This document shows positions 8,893-17,684 of a stretch of DNA of 64,000 nucleotides, piece by piece. Location of the stretch: contig NZ_SSBJ01000019.1 in assembly GCF_004795055.1 (NCBI RefSeq), positions 62,001 through 126,000 of the forward strand. Reading direction: 5' to 3'. Origin of the DNA: Streptomyces sp. A1136. GTDB taxonomy: Bacteria > Actinomycetota > Actinomycetes > Streptomycetales > Streptomycetaceae. The stretch's first letter is position 1, and every line of letters starts with the position of its first letter. The position numbers were made by a program, and so were the translations under genes. Below the pieces are notes generated by a model. The model was not told where the DNA came from. It saw only the letters and a program-made list of their open reading frames with translations, and made no database searches.

Positions 8893-8948
8893 CCTGCCGC
8901 ACGCGCCGACGGGGGAGCGGGGACGACCGTCCCCGCTCCCCCTCCCCC

Positions 8949-8979
8949 ACCCCTCTTCTCCACCCCTCTTCTCCACCCC
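8949..8979. repeat. 13-bp pyrimidine direct repeat
   Basis: ACCCCTCTTCTCC is present twice in tandem (8949 and 8962), followed by ACCCC. This polypyrimidine tract lies between the metalloprotease stop and the ATG at 9003 and may influence transcription or transcript stability; nothing more can be said. Confidence 0.8.
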
Positions 8980-9002
8980 ACCGCAATGGGAGCACCACGA
9001 CG

Positions 9003-9617
9003 ATGCGACGCAGACCACACTCCTCCCGGGCCCTGACCACCGCCGGTTTCCTTGTCCTGGCCCTGGCCTCCGCGCTGGCGGTGCCCACCGCCGCCGAGGC
9101 CCACGGTGACACCGTCAAGGTCGTGATCACTGGCCAGCGGGACGGTCATCTCACCACCGATGTCACCTGGGAGAACGACGGGGACGCCGTGGACGAGGCG
9201 GTCGCCGCCACGGTGAACGCGACGAGCGTCGACGGCTCCCGAACCGCGGGCCCCTGGCGGCTGGTCCGCGATTCCGGTGGTGGCGCGGGTTGGAGCACCG
9301 CCGAGATCCTGCCGCCGGGGACGTGGAAGGTCTCCGTCGACGTGGGCTTCCCCGCCCTGGGGCACGGCGAGCGGGAGGTGGCCGTACCCGTGGTCGACCC
9401 GAAGCCGTCGCCGACCGACCCCGCGCCGTCCGGGGAGCCGTCCCGTACCCCGTCACCCGCCGGCCCCGCTTCCGCCCCCACCGCCGCCCCGACCGCGGCT
9501 GTCGCCGCCGCCTCGGGCGACGCCGGCGGCTGGTGGTGGACGACGGCCGGCGTGGCGGTGACCGCCCTCGCCGGGACCGCCGTCGGTCTCTGGCTGCGGC
9601 GCCGCCGGAGGCGTTAG
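9003..9617 (+). CDS. Secreted, C-terminally membrane-anchored hypothetical protein
   Basis: 204 residues: a signal peptide (ALTTAGFLVLALASALAVP, cut near AEA-HGD), an extracellular beta-rich domain of about 100 residues beginning HGDTVKVVITGQRDGH, a Pro/Ser/Thr spacer (about 130-165) and a C-terminal helix (TTAGVAVTALAGTAVGLWL) followed by Arg residues. The architecture is that of a protein held on the outer face of the membrane. A leading His after cleavage, as here, is seen in copper-binding CopC-type domains, but I cannot confirm that relation. It follows the metalloprotease by 110 bp and may share its transcript. Confidence 0.7.
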   Translation: MRRRPHSSRALTTAGFLVLALASALAVPTAAEAHGDTVKVVITGQRDGHLTTDVTWENDGDAVDEAVAATVNATSVDGSRTAGPWRLVRDSGGGAGWSTAEILPPGTWKVSVDVGFPALGHGEREVAVPVVDPKPSPTDPAPSGEPSRTPSPAGPASAPTAAPTAAVAAASGDAGGWWWTTAGVAVTALAGTAVGLWLRRRRRR

Positions 9618-9633
9618 CCGGCCCGGTGGGGGA

Positions 9634-11256
9634 TCAGCCCTGGCACACGCCGCGTTCGTAGTCGAAGGTGGCGGTCGTCTTGGAGTACTGCCACTGCGGG
9701 GCCAGCAGCTGCGCGTCGAGCTGCCGGGCCGCGGTGGGGCTCTCCACGAGGTAGCCGAAGTCCTGCAGCCAGGCCGGGTAGAGGTTCTTCGACCCGATGT
9801 AGAAGGCGGAACCGTCCACCGAGACCAGCTTGTGGTGCTGTGCGTAGGGGTGACCGTCCGCCCAGGTCGGGCTCTGCGCGGCGCGGAAGGTGGCCAGTTG
9901 CAGCGTCGAGCACATCGCGCTCGTCGCGGTGCGCCGGTCCCCGGTGAGCAGCGCGAGCCGGTCGCGCAACGTGTCGCTGATCTCGGAGAGGGACTTGATC
10001 TGCGAGTACCCTCCGGAACCCACGGCCCCCCGGTTGGCCGGATCGCTCACCACGATGCGGACCTTGACCCCGGCGGCCATCTTGGCGGCCAGGGCGTCGT
10101 AGACGCGGATGTCGTAGCGGGGCAGCGGCGGGCAGGTCGCGTTGAGGTCCTGCTGCGATATCTCGATGTGCCGGTCGGCACCGGAGATCAGGGTCCGCAG
10201 GGCGCTCTCCTCCGGGTTGACGGTGTCGTAGTCCCGGTCGGCGTTGGTGTTGTCGTGGAGGCCGACGGCGCACTTGGTGTCGCCGGCCGTGGGCAACGTC
10301 GGCCGGAAGGCGGAGGCGGGGTCGTCGCGCTTGATCCCCACGCCCAGTCCCCCGACGGCGATGACCGGTACGGTGCCCGTGCCGACCGGCGGGGGCGTCG
10401 GCGAGTCCGCCGTGAATGAGGACGTACAGGCGGCGCCGTTGGATGAGGCGAACCAGACGCTGCCGAGGCTGCCCTGGTTCCGGCAGGTCCAGGACCACAA
10501 CTCGTCCAGGTACCGGCTCGCGGACGCCGCCGCGGGCCCCTGGAGGGCGGCGTCCACGTCGGCCACCGGGTGCGCGGTCTCCAGGTAGTCGCCCTTCCAG
10601 CTGTTGACGCCGCCGCTGATCACCGACCGGCCGTCGACCACGAGGATTTTGGAGTGGTTCCAGGAGAACGCGGTCTTCGAGGTCGTCATCGACGCGATGT
10701 CGAGGTCGACGGCGGGGGCGTCCGCGCCGAGCTTGGCCACGAGTTCGTCACGGTACTTCGAGGGCAGCACGTTCAGGTGGTAGAGCGGCGCGGCCCCCAC
10801 CAGGATGCGCACCCTGAGCCTGTTTCCGCGCGCCGCCGATGCCTTGAGACCGGCCACGAGGGCATCCTGGAACGCTCCGTCGGGGAACGGCGCGAGGGTG
10901 GAGACGTCCACCGTGCCCGTGGCCCGGGAGACGTTCTCGGTGATCTTGGCCAGGAGGCGCCGGGTGCCGGGCCGGTCGGCGCAGGTGTCGTCGCCCCAGC
11001 ATCCGGGCGTCTGCAGGAGCCAGTCGCCGCCACCCGCGGATGAGGCGTCGAGGGTGTTGCCGGACGTGCGCTCCCAGACCCGGTGTTCCAGTCCCGGGGA
11101 CACCTGACGGAGCGTCCCTTCGACCGCGTCGAGGTGCGGCGTCGGGGGTCCGGCGTCGGCCGCCGCCGCACCGGCGGGTACCAGGGCGAACAGCAGGGCC
11201 GCGGCGGCGGCCCCGGTGAGCAGGGCGGAAGGACGGTGAAGTGCGGTGCGGGGCAA
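9634..11256 (-). CDS. Secreted phospholipase D
   Basis: 540 residues from a TTG at 11256 preceded by AAGGA; a GTG at 11322 is in frame but would put a perfect palindrome inside the coding region. Signal peptide at about 8-35. Two HKD motifs are complete: HSKILVVDG with GG a few residues on, and HHKLVSVDG followed by GSKN. The first is embedded in SWNHSKILVVDG...NSWKGDYLETAHPV, diagnostic of the Streptomyces PLD class used for transphosphatidylation. The enzyme hydrolyses phosphatidylcholine outside the cell. Length matches the family (about 540-560). The gene stands alone and is convergent with the gene ending at 9617. Confidence 0.93.
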   Translation of the reverse strand: MPRTALHRPSALLTGAAAAALLFALVPAGAAAADAGPPTPHLDAVEGTLRQVSPGLEHRVWERTSGNTLDASSAGGGDWLLQTPGCWGDDTCADRPGTRRLLAKITENVSRATGTVDVSTLAPFPDGAFQDALVAGLKASAARGNRLRVRILVGAAPLYHLNVLPSKYRDELVAKLGADAPAVDLDIASMTTSKTAFSWNHSKILVVDGRSVISGGVNSWKGDYLETAHPVADVDAALQGPAAASASRYLDELWSWTCRNQGSLGSVWFASSNGAACTSSFTADSPTPPPVGTGTVPVIAVGGLGVGIKRDDPASAFRPTLPTAGDTKCAVGLHDNTNADRDYDTVNPEESALRTLISGADRHIEISQQDLNATCPPLPRYDIRVYDALAAKMAAGVKVRIVVSDPANRGAVGSGGYSQIKSLSEISDTLRDRLALLTGDRRTATSAMCSTLQLATFRAAQSPTWADGHPYAQHHKLVSVDGSAFYIGSKNLYPAWLQDFGYLVESPTAARQLDAQLLAPQWQYSKTTATFDYERGVCQG

Positions 11257-11292
11257 AGGGGTTCCTTGGGCGAGGGCCGGGAGGGAGGGACC

Positions 11293-11320
11293 GCCGTCAG
11301 CCGCCGCGGCGGCTGACGGC
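11293..11320. promoter_or_regulatory. Perfect 28-bp palindrome upstream of the phospholipase D gene
   Basis: Each arm is GCCGTCAGCCGCCG, followed directly by its reverse complement. It lies 37 bp upstream of the TTG start of the phospholipase D gene, where an operator or a 5' leader hairpin would be expected. It has no run of T on either side, so a terminator is less likely. Confidence 0.65.
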
Positions 11321-11448
11321 ACGGTCGACCCGCGGAAGTTACCACCGGGTAGAGATGCCTCGGAAATCGCCTGCGTCGGATTCGGCCACGCGCTGGGGGA
11401 CGAAGCCGGGAGCGGGGTGCGGGGCCGAGCAGGACAAGAACGGGTGGG

Positions 11449-11490
11449 CGGTCGGGTACGCCCGGGCCGTCACCCGGTCGTACCCGACCG
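11449..11490 (-). terminator. Hairpin after the DUF4360 gene
   Basis: CGGTCGGGTACG and CGTACCCGACCG form a 12-bp stem with an 18-base loop, beginning 20 bp after the stop of the gene at 11510-12160 on the minus strand. GC-rich hairpins without a U tract are common terminators in Streptomyces. Confidence 0.6.
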
Positions 11491-11509
11491 CCGCTCGCGG
11501 CTGACGGGG

Positions 11510-12160
11510 TCAGCGCGCCGGGCAGGTCTTCCAGGCGAAGTGGTAGACGGTCCGGATGTCACCGTCCGCCGAGTCCATCGCCACGAAGCTGTTGGTCTTC
11601 GTCGGGTCCGAGGTCCCCGCGCTGACGCGCAGCTCGGTGTTGATGTTGAAGTTGCGCTGCACACCGCACGGCGCCCACACCAGTTGGTCCCAGTCGGTGG
11701 AGTCCGTGACCTGCCAGTCGTTGTCCAACGCGCCGTTGAACGTATGGGTCCTGCTCGCGGTGTCGGGCGACCCCTGGAAGTAGTAGGACGCCTTCTGCGT
11801 CGCCCGCGCGCCGCGCTCCAGGTGCGCGTAGCCGCGGTAGTCGGCGCTCGCGACCGCGTAGGAGTATCCCTGCGGGACGTGGACGATCAGGTTGATCTGG
11901 CAGTTCTTGCGGAAGTCGGTGGGCTGGGAGCCGAGGCCCACCTGTGCCAGGTACTGGCTGTAGGTGACGGTGAAGGCGGTGTGGTCGGGGGCGAGGGCGA
12001 CCGCGGCGGTGCCGAGCGGACATCCGGAGCCGTTGACGGACGCGACATCGATGACGATCTTGTCGGGCGGCGGGGTGAAGGGGGTGGGTGCGGCCGGGAC
12101 CAGCGCTGAGCCGGCGAGGAGCGCGGCGGTCGCACCGCTCACGAGTAAGACACCGGGCAT
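11510..12160 (-). CDS. Secreted DUF4360 protein
   Basis: 216 residues from the ATG at 12160. The signal peptide runs MPGVLLVSGATAALLAGSAL to about residue 24. The mature part carries the DUF4360 pattern: IVIDVASVNGSGCPLGTAAV, TVTYSQYLAQVG, RKNCQINL and a closing WKTCP, with four conserved Cys that likely form disulfides. The family is found in secreted proteins of actinomycetes and fungi with no assigned reaction. It sits between the phospholipase D gene and a divergent P450 gene, 228 bp from the latter. Confidence 0.85.
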   Translation of the reverse strand: MPGVLLVSGATAALLAGSALVPAAPTPFTPPPDKIVIDVASVNGSGCPLGTAAVALAPDHTAFTVTYSQYLAQVGLGSQPTDFRKNCQINLIVHVPQGYSYAVASADYRGYAHLERGARATQKASYYFQGSPDTASRTHTFNGALDNDWQVTDSTDWDQLVWAPCGVQRNFNINTELRVSAGTSDPTKTNSFVAMDSADGDIRTVYHFAWKTCPAR

Positions 12161-12388
12161 GATGCTCCGATCGGTTGTCGGTGGCCTTGCCTGATGTGGG
12201 GGGACGTCCGGTCGCGCGGCGGAGCGGGTTCCGGATCGCATCGGAATAGTAGGGAGCCGGTCCCCGTCGGAGTAGGGCGGATACCGGCCGAAGAACCGGC
12301 CCCGGTGCGGAGTCCGCGGTACGGGATGCCAAGATCGACGGTACGAGGCCCCCGATCCCGCCACGGCGGCGGCACCTTTGGAGAAGGC

Positions 12389-13621
12389 ATGACGCGGTAC
12401 ACGCACGACGGCCCGCCGACGGACGGTGCGCCCCTGCCCCGGCCCTTCGACGAGGCGTTCGCGCGAGACCCCCACGCCGTCTACCGGCGGCTGCGCGAGA
12501 AGGGATCGGTCCACCGGGTCTCGCTGCCCGACGGCTCCCCGGTGTGGCTGGTCACGCACGAGGCGGACGTACGCGAAGCCCTCGCCGATCCGCGGCTGTC
12601 CGTCAACAAGCGTCATTCCACCACGGGTTACACCGGGTTCTCACTGCCTTCGGCGCTCGACCGCAACCTGCTGAACATCGATCCGGACGATCACCGGCGC
12701 CTGCGCCGCCTCGTGTCCCACGGCTTCACCCCGCGTCGCGTCGAACAACTGCGGGACGGCGTCCAGGACATCGTGGACGACCTCCTGACCGGCTTGGCGG
12801 ACGGGATGGACGCCGAGGGAGGAATGGATGTCGTCGCCGGCTTCGCCAAGCCGCTCCCGCTGCGCGTGATCGGCTCGCTGCTGGGTGTGCCGGACGCCGA
12901 CCAGGACCGGTTCTCCGGCTGGGTCACCGCCATGCTCGCGCCGCGCGGACGCGAGGAGCTCGTGGAGGCGATCGGCCGGATCCACCGGTTCCTCATCGAT
13001 CTCGTGGCCGACCGCCGCACCGCTCCCGGGGACGACATGCTCTCCGACCTGATCGCGGCGCGCGACGAGGAGGACCGGCTCAGCGAGGACGAACTCGTCT
13101 CGCTGGCCTTCCTGATCCTCCTGGCCGGCAGCGAGAACGTCCAGCACGTCATCGCCAACGGTCTGCTCACCCTGCTCGCGCACCCGAGGCAGCTGGCCGA
13201 ACTGCGCGAGCTACCAGAGCTGTTCCCCGCGGCCGTGGAGGAACTGCTGCGCCACGCCCAGCCCATCCAGACGACGATCCGGCGCTTCCCCACCGAGCCG
13301 GTCGAGTTCGGCGGCGTCCCGATCCCGGCCGGGGACACGGTGCTGCTCTGCCTGGCCTCGGCCCACCGCGATCCCGCCCGCTACCCGGACCCCGACCGCT
13401 TCGACATCCACCGCGCGGACACGGGCCACCTCGCCCTCGGGCAGGGCATGCACTACTGCCTCGGAGCACCGCTCGCCCGGCTCCAGATCACCCTCGCCCT
13501 GCGCACCCTGTTCGACCGGTTCCCGGGTGTCCGCACGGCCCGCCCGGCCGACGAACTCCCCTGGACCACCACGTTCCGCTTCCACGCCCTCAGGGAGCTG
13601 CCACTCACGACGGCTCCGTAG
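12389..13621 (+). CDS. Cytochrome P450
   Basis: 410 residues; ATG at 12389 with GGAGAAGG upstream. Heme-binding motif GQGMHYCLGAPLARLQ near residue 350, K-helix EELLR, and PERF-like region present. The I-helix reads LLAGSENVQH where class members have AG(G/H)(D/E)T, so Asn replaces the usual proton-relay Thr. Substrate is unknown and no biosynthetic genes are adjacent. Its last 17 bp overlap the end of the convergent phosphatase gene. A ferredoxin partner is not encoded nearby. Confidence 0.92.
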   Translation: MTRYTHDGPPTDGAPLPRPFDEAFARDPHAVYRRLREKGSVHRVSLPDGSPVWLVTHEADVREALADPRLSVNKRHSTTGYTGFSLPSALDRNLLNIDPDDHRRLRRLVSHGFTPRRVEQLRDGVQDIVDDLLTGLADGMDAEGGMDVVAGFAKPLPLRVIGSLLGVPDADQDRFSGWVTAMLAPRGREELVEAIGRIHRFLIDLVADRRTAPGDDMLSDLIAARDEEDRLSEDELVSLAFLILLAGSENVQHVIANGLLTLLAHPRQLAELRELPELFPAAVEELLRHAQPIQTTIRRFPTEPVEFGGVPIPAGDTVLLCLASAHRDPARYPDPDRFDIHRADTGHLALGQGMHYCLGAPLARLQITLALRTLFDRFPGVRTARPADELPWTTTFRFHALRELPLTTAP

Positions 13622-15713
13622 CCGCTCGGCCCGGGTCCGGCTCCACCGGGAGCATCCGGGCCATCAGCAGGGCCACGTCGTCGTGGTCCCCGGGGCGACG
13701 CAGGGCCCGCAGCAGCAGGTCGCAGGTGTCCTCCAGGGGGCGGTGGGGGCCCGCGAGGAGGCCGAGCAGGAGGTCGAGGCGCTCGTCGAGGGACTGGTCG
13801 CGGGTCTCCACGAGGCCGTCGGTGTACAGGGCGAGCTGGTCGCCGGGGGCGAGGGCGATCCGAGTGGTGTGGAAGGGGACGCCTCCGACCCCGAGCGGGG
13901 CGCCGGTGGGCAGGTCGAGCAGTTCCGGCAGGCGTCCGGGGCGCATCAGGACCGGTGGCAGGTGTCCGGCCAGGGAGATGTGGCACTCCGCGCGCCAAGG
14001 GTCGTAGACGGCGTAGGCGCAGGTCGTGATCGTGTGTTCCATGCCGGCGGCGGCCTGGTCGAGGTACTGCAGGACCTGCGAGGGGTCGAGATCGAGCTGG
14101 GTCAGGGTCCTGGTGGCGGTGCGCAGCTGTCCCATCGTCGCGGCGGCCGCGATGCCGCTGCCCATGACGTCGCCGATGACGAGGGCGGTCTTGTCGTCGG
14201 CCAGCGGGATGACGTCGTACCAGTCGCCGCCGATCTCGCTGGTGGCCCCGGAGGGCTGGTAGCGGTGGGCGATCTCCAGGCCGAGCCGGTGGGCCGGCTG
14301 GTGCGGCAGCAGGTTGCGCTGGAGGGTGAGGGCGGCGTGCCGCTGGTTCTGGAACAGCCGGGCGTTGTCCACGCAGACGGCGGCGCGCGCGGCCAGCTCC
14401 ACCGCGAGGGTGACGTCGTCCTCGTCGAACGGGGCCGGCGTGCGGGCGCGCATCAGGCCGACGGCGCCGATGACCTCGCCGCGGGCCACCAAGGGGACCG
14501 CCAGGTAGGAGTGCACCCCGGCCGCGGCCAACAGGGCGGCGGCGGTGTCGTCCCGGGCGATCCGGCGCAGGTCCTGGCCGGTCACCTTGGCCACCAGGAC
14601 GGGGCGTCCGGTGTTCACGCAGTGGGTGACGACGCGGTCGGTGTCGTACTGGGCGAGTTCGCCGGCCTGGTCGGTGGCCTCGGCGGCTCCCGTGGGGTAG
14701 GCGGCGACGACGGCCAGGGCCCGGAACCGGGCCGGTCCGACGGGTTCGCCGGTGGTGCGGCGGTCGTGCAGGACGCTGTCGAGGATGTCCACCGTGGTGA
14801 CGTCGGCCAACTGCGGCACGCACACCTCGGCCAGTTCCCGGGCGGTCTGCTCCAGGTCGAGGGTGGTGCCGATGCGTACGGAGGCGTCCGCCACCACAGC
14901 GAGGCGCCGGCGGGCGCGGGCGGCGTCGGCGGCGGCCCGGTGCTGGTCGGTCACGTCGACCACGGAGACGGCCACGCCGAGGACGTGCCCGGCCGGATCG
15001 TCGAGCCGGTAGTAGGACACCGACCACGCCCGGTCCTCGGGGTCCGCCGGGGTGCGGCCGACCACGTACTGGTCCAGCAGCGGCACGCCCGTGGCGAGCA
15101 CCTCCCGCATGGAGGACTCGATGGTCTCCACGTCCAGGAACGGCAGCGCCTCGCCGATGGTCCGGCCGAGGTGTTCGGAGGCCGGCAGGCCGTTGATCTG
15201 CTCCAGCGCCGGGTTGACCAGCACGTACCGCAGCTCGGCGTCGGTGACGCCGAGGCCGATCGGGGACTGGGAGACCAGCCGCAGGGACAGCGCGAGGTCG
15301 CGTTCGACGCGCCGCAGGGTGGGGTGGTCGGTGGCGATGCCGAGGGCGTAGAAGTCCCCGAGGTCATCCTGGAGGCGCATGTTGCGGAACTCGACCAGGC
15401 GGGTGCTGCCGTCCTTGTGCCGGATGGGGAAGCTGCCGGCCCAGCGCCGGCCGCTCTTCATCACCCGGGTGAAGAGTTCGACCACCAGGCCCCGGTTGTC
15501 CGGCGACACCAGCAGCGCCGCCGCGGGGCTCCCGAGCGCCTCCTGCGCGGAGTAGCCGAAGAGGTCCTCGGCCTGGGGGCTCCAGAACACGATGCGTCCG
15601 CGGTCGTCCAAGACCACCGCGGCCAGGCTCAGCACGTCGAGCAGACCGCCGGTTGCCGCCGGATCCGCCTCCGTGCTGTGGATCTCGGCCCGGAACGCGT
15701 CGGACGTGCTCAT
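13605..15713 (-). CDS. PAS-PAS-GAF-SpoIIE (PP2C-type) phosphatase
   Basis: 702 residues from the ATG at 15713 (GGAAAGG upstream). A PAS domain (about 25-140, LAAVVLDDRGRIVFWSPQAE), a second PAS (about 145-260), a GAF domain (about 290-445, LARAAVCVDNARLFQNQRHA at its end) and a C-terminal SpoIIE phosphatase (about 480-690, GGDWYDVIPL, VIGDVMGSG, LYTDGLVE). Proteins of this layout dephosphorylate anti-anti-sigma factors and tie environmental sensing to sigma factor release. Metal-binding Asp residues of the PP2C fold (GGDWYD, GDVMG) are intact, so the enzyme should be active. No anti-sigma partner is adjacent. Confidence 0.92.
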   Translation of the reverse strand: MSTSDAFRAEIHSTEADPAATGGLLDVLSLAAVVLDDRGRIVFWSPQAEDLFGYSAQEALGSPAAALLVSPDNRGLVVELFTRVMKSGRRWAGSFPIRHKDGSTRLVEFRNMRLQDDLGDFYALGIATDHPTLRRVERDLALSLRLVSQSPIGLGVTDAELRYVLVNPALEQINGLPASEHLGRTIGEALPFLDVETIESSMREVLATGVPLLDQYVVGRTPADPEDRAWSVSYYRLDDPAGHVLGVAVSVVDVTDQHRAAADAARARRRLAVVADASVRIGTTLDLEQTARELAEVCVPQLADVTTVDILDSVLHDRRTTGEPVGPARFRALAVVAAYPTGAAEATDQAGELAQYDTDRVVTHCVNTGRPVLVAKVTGQDLRRIARDDTAAALLAAAGVHSYLAVPLVARGEVIGAVGLMRARTPAPFDEDDVTLAVELAARAAVCVDNARLFQNQRHAALTLQRNLLPHQPAHRLGLEIAHRYQPSGATSEIGGDWYDVIPLADDKTALVIGDVMGSGIAAAATMGQLRTATRTLTQLDLDPSQVLQYLDQAAAGMEHTITTCAYAVYDPWRAECHISLAGHLPPVLMRPGRLPELLDLPTGAPLGVGGVPFHTTRIALAPGDQLALYTDGLVETRDQSLDERLDLLLGLLAGPHRPLEDTCDLLLRALRRPGDHDDVALLMARMLPVEPDPGRAATEPS

Positions 15714-15827
15714 GGCCCGAACCTTTCCGCTCACTTCCTGGCGCACGCTGGCCGGCCCAGACCACCGGCCTCGTTCCTCCAAACCCTCCCACCGTCTCTC
15801 CCTGCCGGCGACCCGGCTCCCCGACGG

Positions 15828-16517
15828 TCAGGCCAGCGCCGCGCGCACCGCCGCCTCGGCGTGGACGCGCGCGGTCGGGAAGACGGGGACGGGGCTGTCC
15901 CGCTCGCCGATGAGCAGCTCGATCTCGGTACAGCCGAGCACGATCCCCTCGGCGCCGGCGGCCACCAGTTCCGCGATTACGTCCCGGTACGCCGTGCGTG
16001 ACTCCTCGCGCACCACGCCCCGGCACAGTTCCTCGTAGATGACCCGGTGGACCAGGGCACGCGCCGGCGCGTCGGGGACGAGGACGTGGAGTCCGCCCGC
16101 TTCGAGCCGGTCGCGGTAGAAGTCCTGCTCCATGGTGAAGGCGGTGCCCAGCAGGCCGACGCGGCGCGGCCCCTTCGCCCGAACGGCGTCCGCGGTGGCG
16201 TCCGCCAGGTGGAGCAGGGGCACCGTGAGCGCCTGCTGTATCCGGTCGGCGACCTTGTGCATGGTGTTCGTGCACAGGAGCACCAGGTCCGCGCCGGCCA
16301 CCTCCAGGGACCGGGCGGCGCCCGCGAGGAGTTCGCCCGCCTCGGCCCAGCGGGCCTGTGCCTGGAGTTCCTCGACCTCCGCGAAGTCCACGGAGTACAC
16401 GACGCAGCGCGCCGAGTGGAGGCCCCCGAGTCGGTCGCGGGTGAGCTCGTTCAGGAGCCTGTAGTACTCCGCGGTGGACTCCCAGCTCATGCCGCCCAGC
16501 AACCCGATCGTCTTCAT
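15828..16517 (-). CDS. Aspartate/glutamate racemase family protein
   Basis: 229 residues starting MKTIGLLGGMSWESTAEYY, the signature opening of the AspR/YgeA subgroup. Two catalytic Cys are visible in LLCTNTMHK and LGCTEIELL. The enzymes invert the alpha carbon of Asp, Glu or related amino acids without a cofactor. It is on the same strand as the phosphatase, 114 bp upstream of it, with its own AT-rich upstream region (16518-16600). Substrate cannot be told from the sequence. Confidence 0.9.
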   Translation of the reverse strand: MKTIGLLGGMSWESTAEYYRLLNELTRDRLGGLHSARCVVYSVDFAEVEELQAQARWAEAGELLAGAARSLEVAGADLVLLCTNTMHKVADRIQQALTVPLLHLADATADAVRAKGPRRVGLLGTAFTMEQDFYRDRLEAGGLHVLVPDAPARALVHRVIYEELCRGVVREESRTAYRDVIAELVAAGAEGIVLGCTEIELLIGERDSPVPVFPTARVHAEAAVRAALA

Positions 16518-16739
16518 CCGCGCACTCCCGCCTCACCCTGAGATTCATAAGGCAGAAAGCGTAACAACGCCTAATCCATAAGTATCGCTTTGAATGGGGT
16601 GCTGCTTTCTGCTGAACCGGCCCGCCGCGCTCGGTGCCCGCCCGAAACCCCGGCGCGGGCCCCGCGCTCCCTGGTCGTGCACCCGCCGCCCGTCTAACGC
16701 CGCCCGCCCGAGCGCGCCCGCCCGGACGCCGTACGGGCG

Positions 16740-17330
16740 TCAGCCGGCCGACGCGGCGCGGGGGGACCCGCCCAGCGGGGCCAGGGCCAGCAGGAAGAGC
16801 AGGCCGCCCAAGGGCAGCAGGTCCAGGCTGACGGCCGTGACCGCGACGCCCGCCACGATCGCCACCGGGCGCCAGGCGCCGGTTCGCCGCGACGCCGCCC
16901 GCCAGGTCACCAGCAGGACGAGGGCGACGTAGAAGAGCAGCGGACCCACGGTGTACACGACGGGCGTGACCCCCGGGTGGCTCCGCACGCTGTCGAAGAG
17001 GTCATTCATGGCGCCCCGGTCCTCGCAGAGGAATCCGACGACGAGGTCGATCACCGCCTGCGCCGTCACCGCCGCGACGCCGAGCAGCCCGAGCGCCGCA
17101 CCGGCGGCCGCGAACCGGCGGCCGGCGGCGCCGCGTCCGCGGGCGACCATCCGGCGCAGTTCCAGGAAGACCGGGACGAAGGCGAGGACGCCCGCGAGGA
17201 GGACGAGGTGGCTCAGGGACCAGGCGAGGCCGGGTCCGTGCACGTCGTCGGTGAGTCGGATGAGGCCGTAGCCGGTCATGCAGAGCGGTCCTACGGTGAA
17301 CGCGGCCCCCGGCCACTTGATGTCGGTCAT
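16740..17330 (-). CDS. Integral membrane protein, unknown function
   Basis: 196 residues with about six hydrophobic segments (for instance LSHLVLLAGVLAFVPVFLEL, AAGAALGLLGVAAVTAQAVI, PLLFYVALVLLVTW, IVAGVAVTAVSLDLLPLGGL). A loop has CEDRGAMNDLFDSV. I do not recognise a characterised family. The ATG at 17330 is the most upstream start in frame. It follows nothing in an evident operon; 120 bp separate it from the gene ending at 17451. Confidence 0.7.
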   Translation of the reverse strand: MTDIKWPGAAFTVGPLCMTGYGLIRLTDDVHGPGLAWSLSHLVLLAGVLAFVPVFLELRRMVARGRGAAGRRFAAAGAALGLLGVAAVTAQAVIDLVVGFLCEDRGAMNDLFDSVRSHPGVTPVVYTVGPLLFYVALVLLVTWRAASRRTGAWRPVAIVAGVAVTAVSLDLLPLGGLLFLLALAPLGGSPRAASAG

Positions 17331-17450
17331 GTACTGATCATCTTGGGGCGGCGCCCGGCACCGCCTCGGGGACGGCCCCGGCCCGACCCCGAGACGACCC
17401 CGAGCCCGCCCCCGGCCCCGCCCCCCGAGACACGCGCGAGACGCGTGTCG

Positions 17451-17684
17451 TCACGTCGTCTCCCGCCCGGCCGGGTGCAGCGGGGGCCGGGCGCGCCAGG
17501 AGTGCGCGGGGTGGACGAGGGGCCAGTGGCGGTCCCAGTGGGCGCGGCGGCGGTGGTGGCCATGACCGTGGTGGTGTTCGGGGACCGCGGGGGCGCTGCG
17601 CGCCAGGACGACCAGGGCGGCCGTGAGGGCCGCCAGTTCTATGTGGTCCGGGCGTCCGCGGACCACCTTGATCCGGCGTATCAC
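17451..17684 (-). CDS. Acyl-CoA carboxylase epsilon subunit
   Basis: 77 residues. The GTG at 17684 overlaps the stop of the P450 gene (GTGA), so translation is coupled. The N-terminus IKVVRGRPDHIELAALTA and the C-terminal PAHSWRA are the two conserved blocks of the small epsilon subunit that stabilises actinobacterial acetyl-/propionyl-CoA carboxylases. The His-rich middle is variable in the family. No alpha or beta carboxylase gene is adjacent, so this is an orphan epsilon. Coupling to a P450 next to rppA suggests a role in supplying malonyl-CoA to the type III synthase; that link is inference. Confidence 0.75.
   Translation of the reverse strand: MIRRIKVVRGRPDHIELAALTAALVVLARSAPAVPEHHHGHGHHRRRAHWDRHWPLVHPAHSWRARPPLHPAGRETT

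Noticed and set aside
9634..11322. GTG at 11322 as the start of phospholipase D.
   Set aside because: It would put a perfect 28-bp palindrome inside the coding sequence and lengthen the signal region with atypical residues; the TTG at 11256 has AAGGA in place and begins a normal signal peptide.
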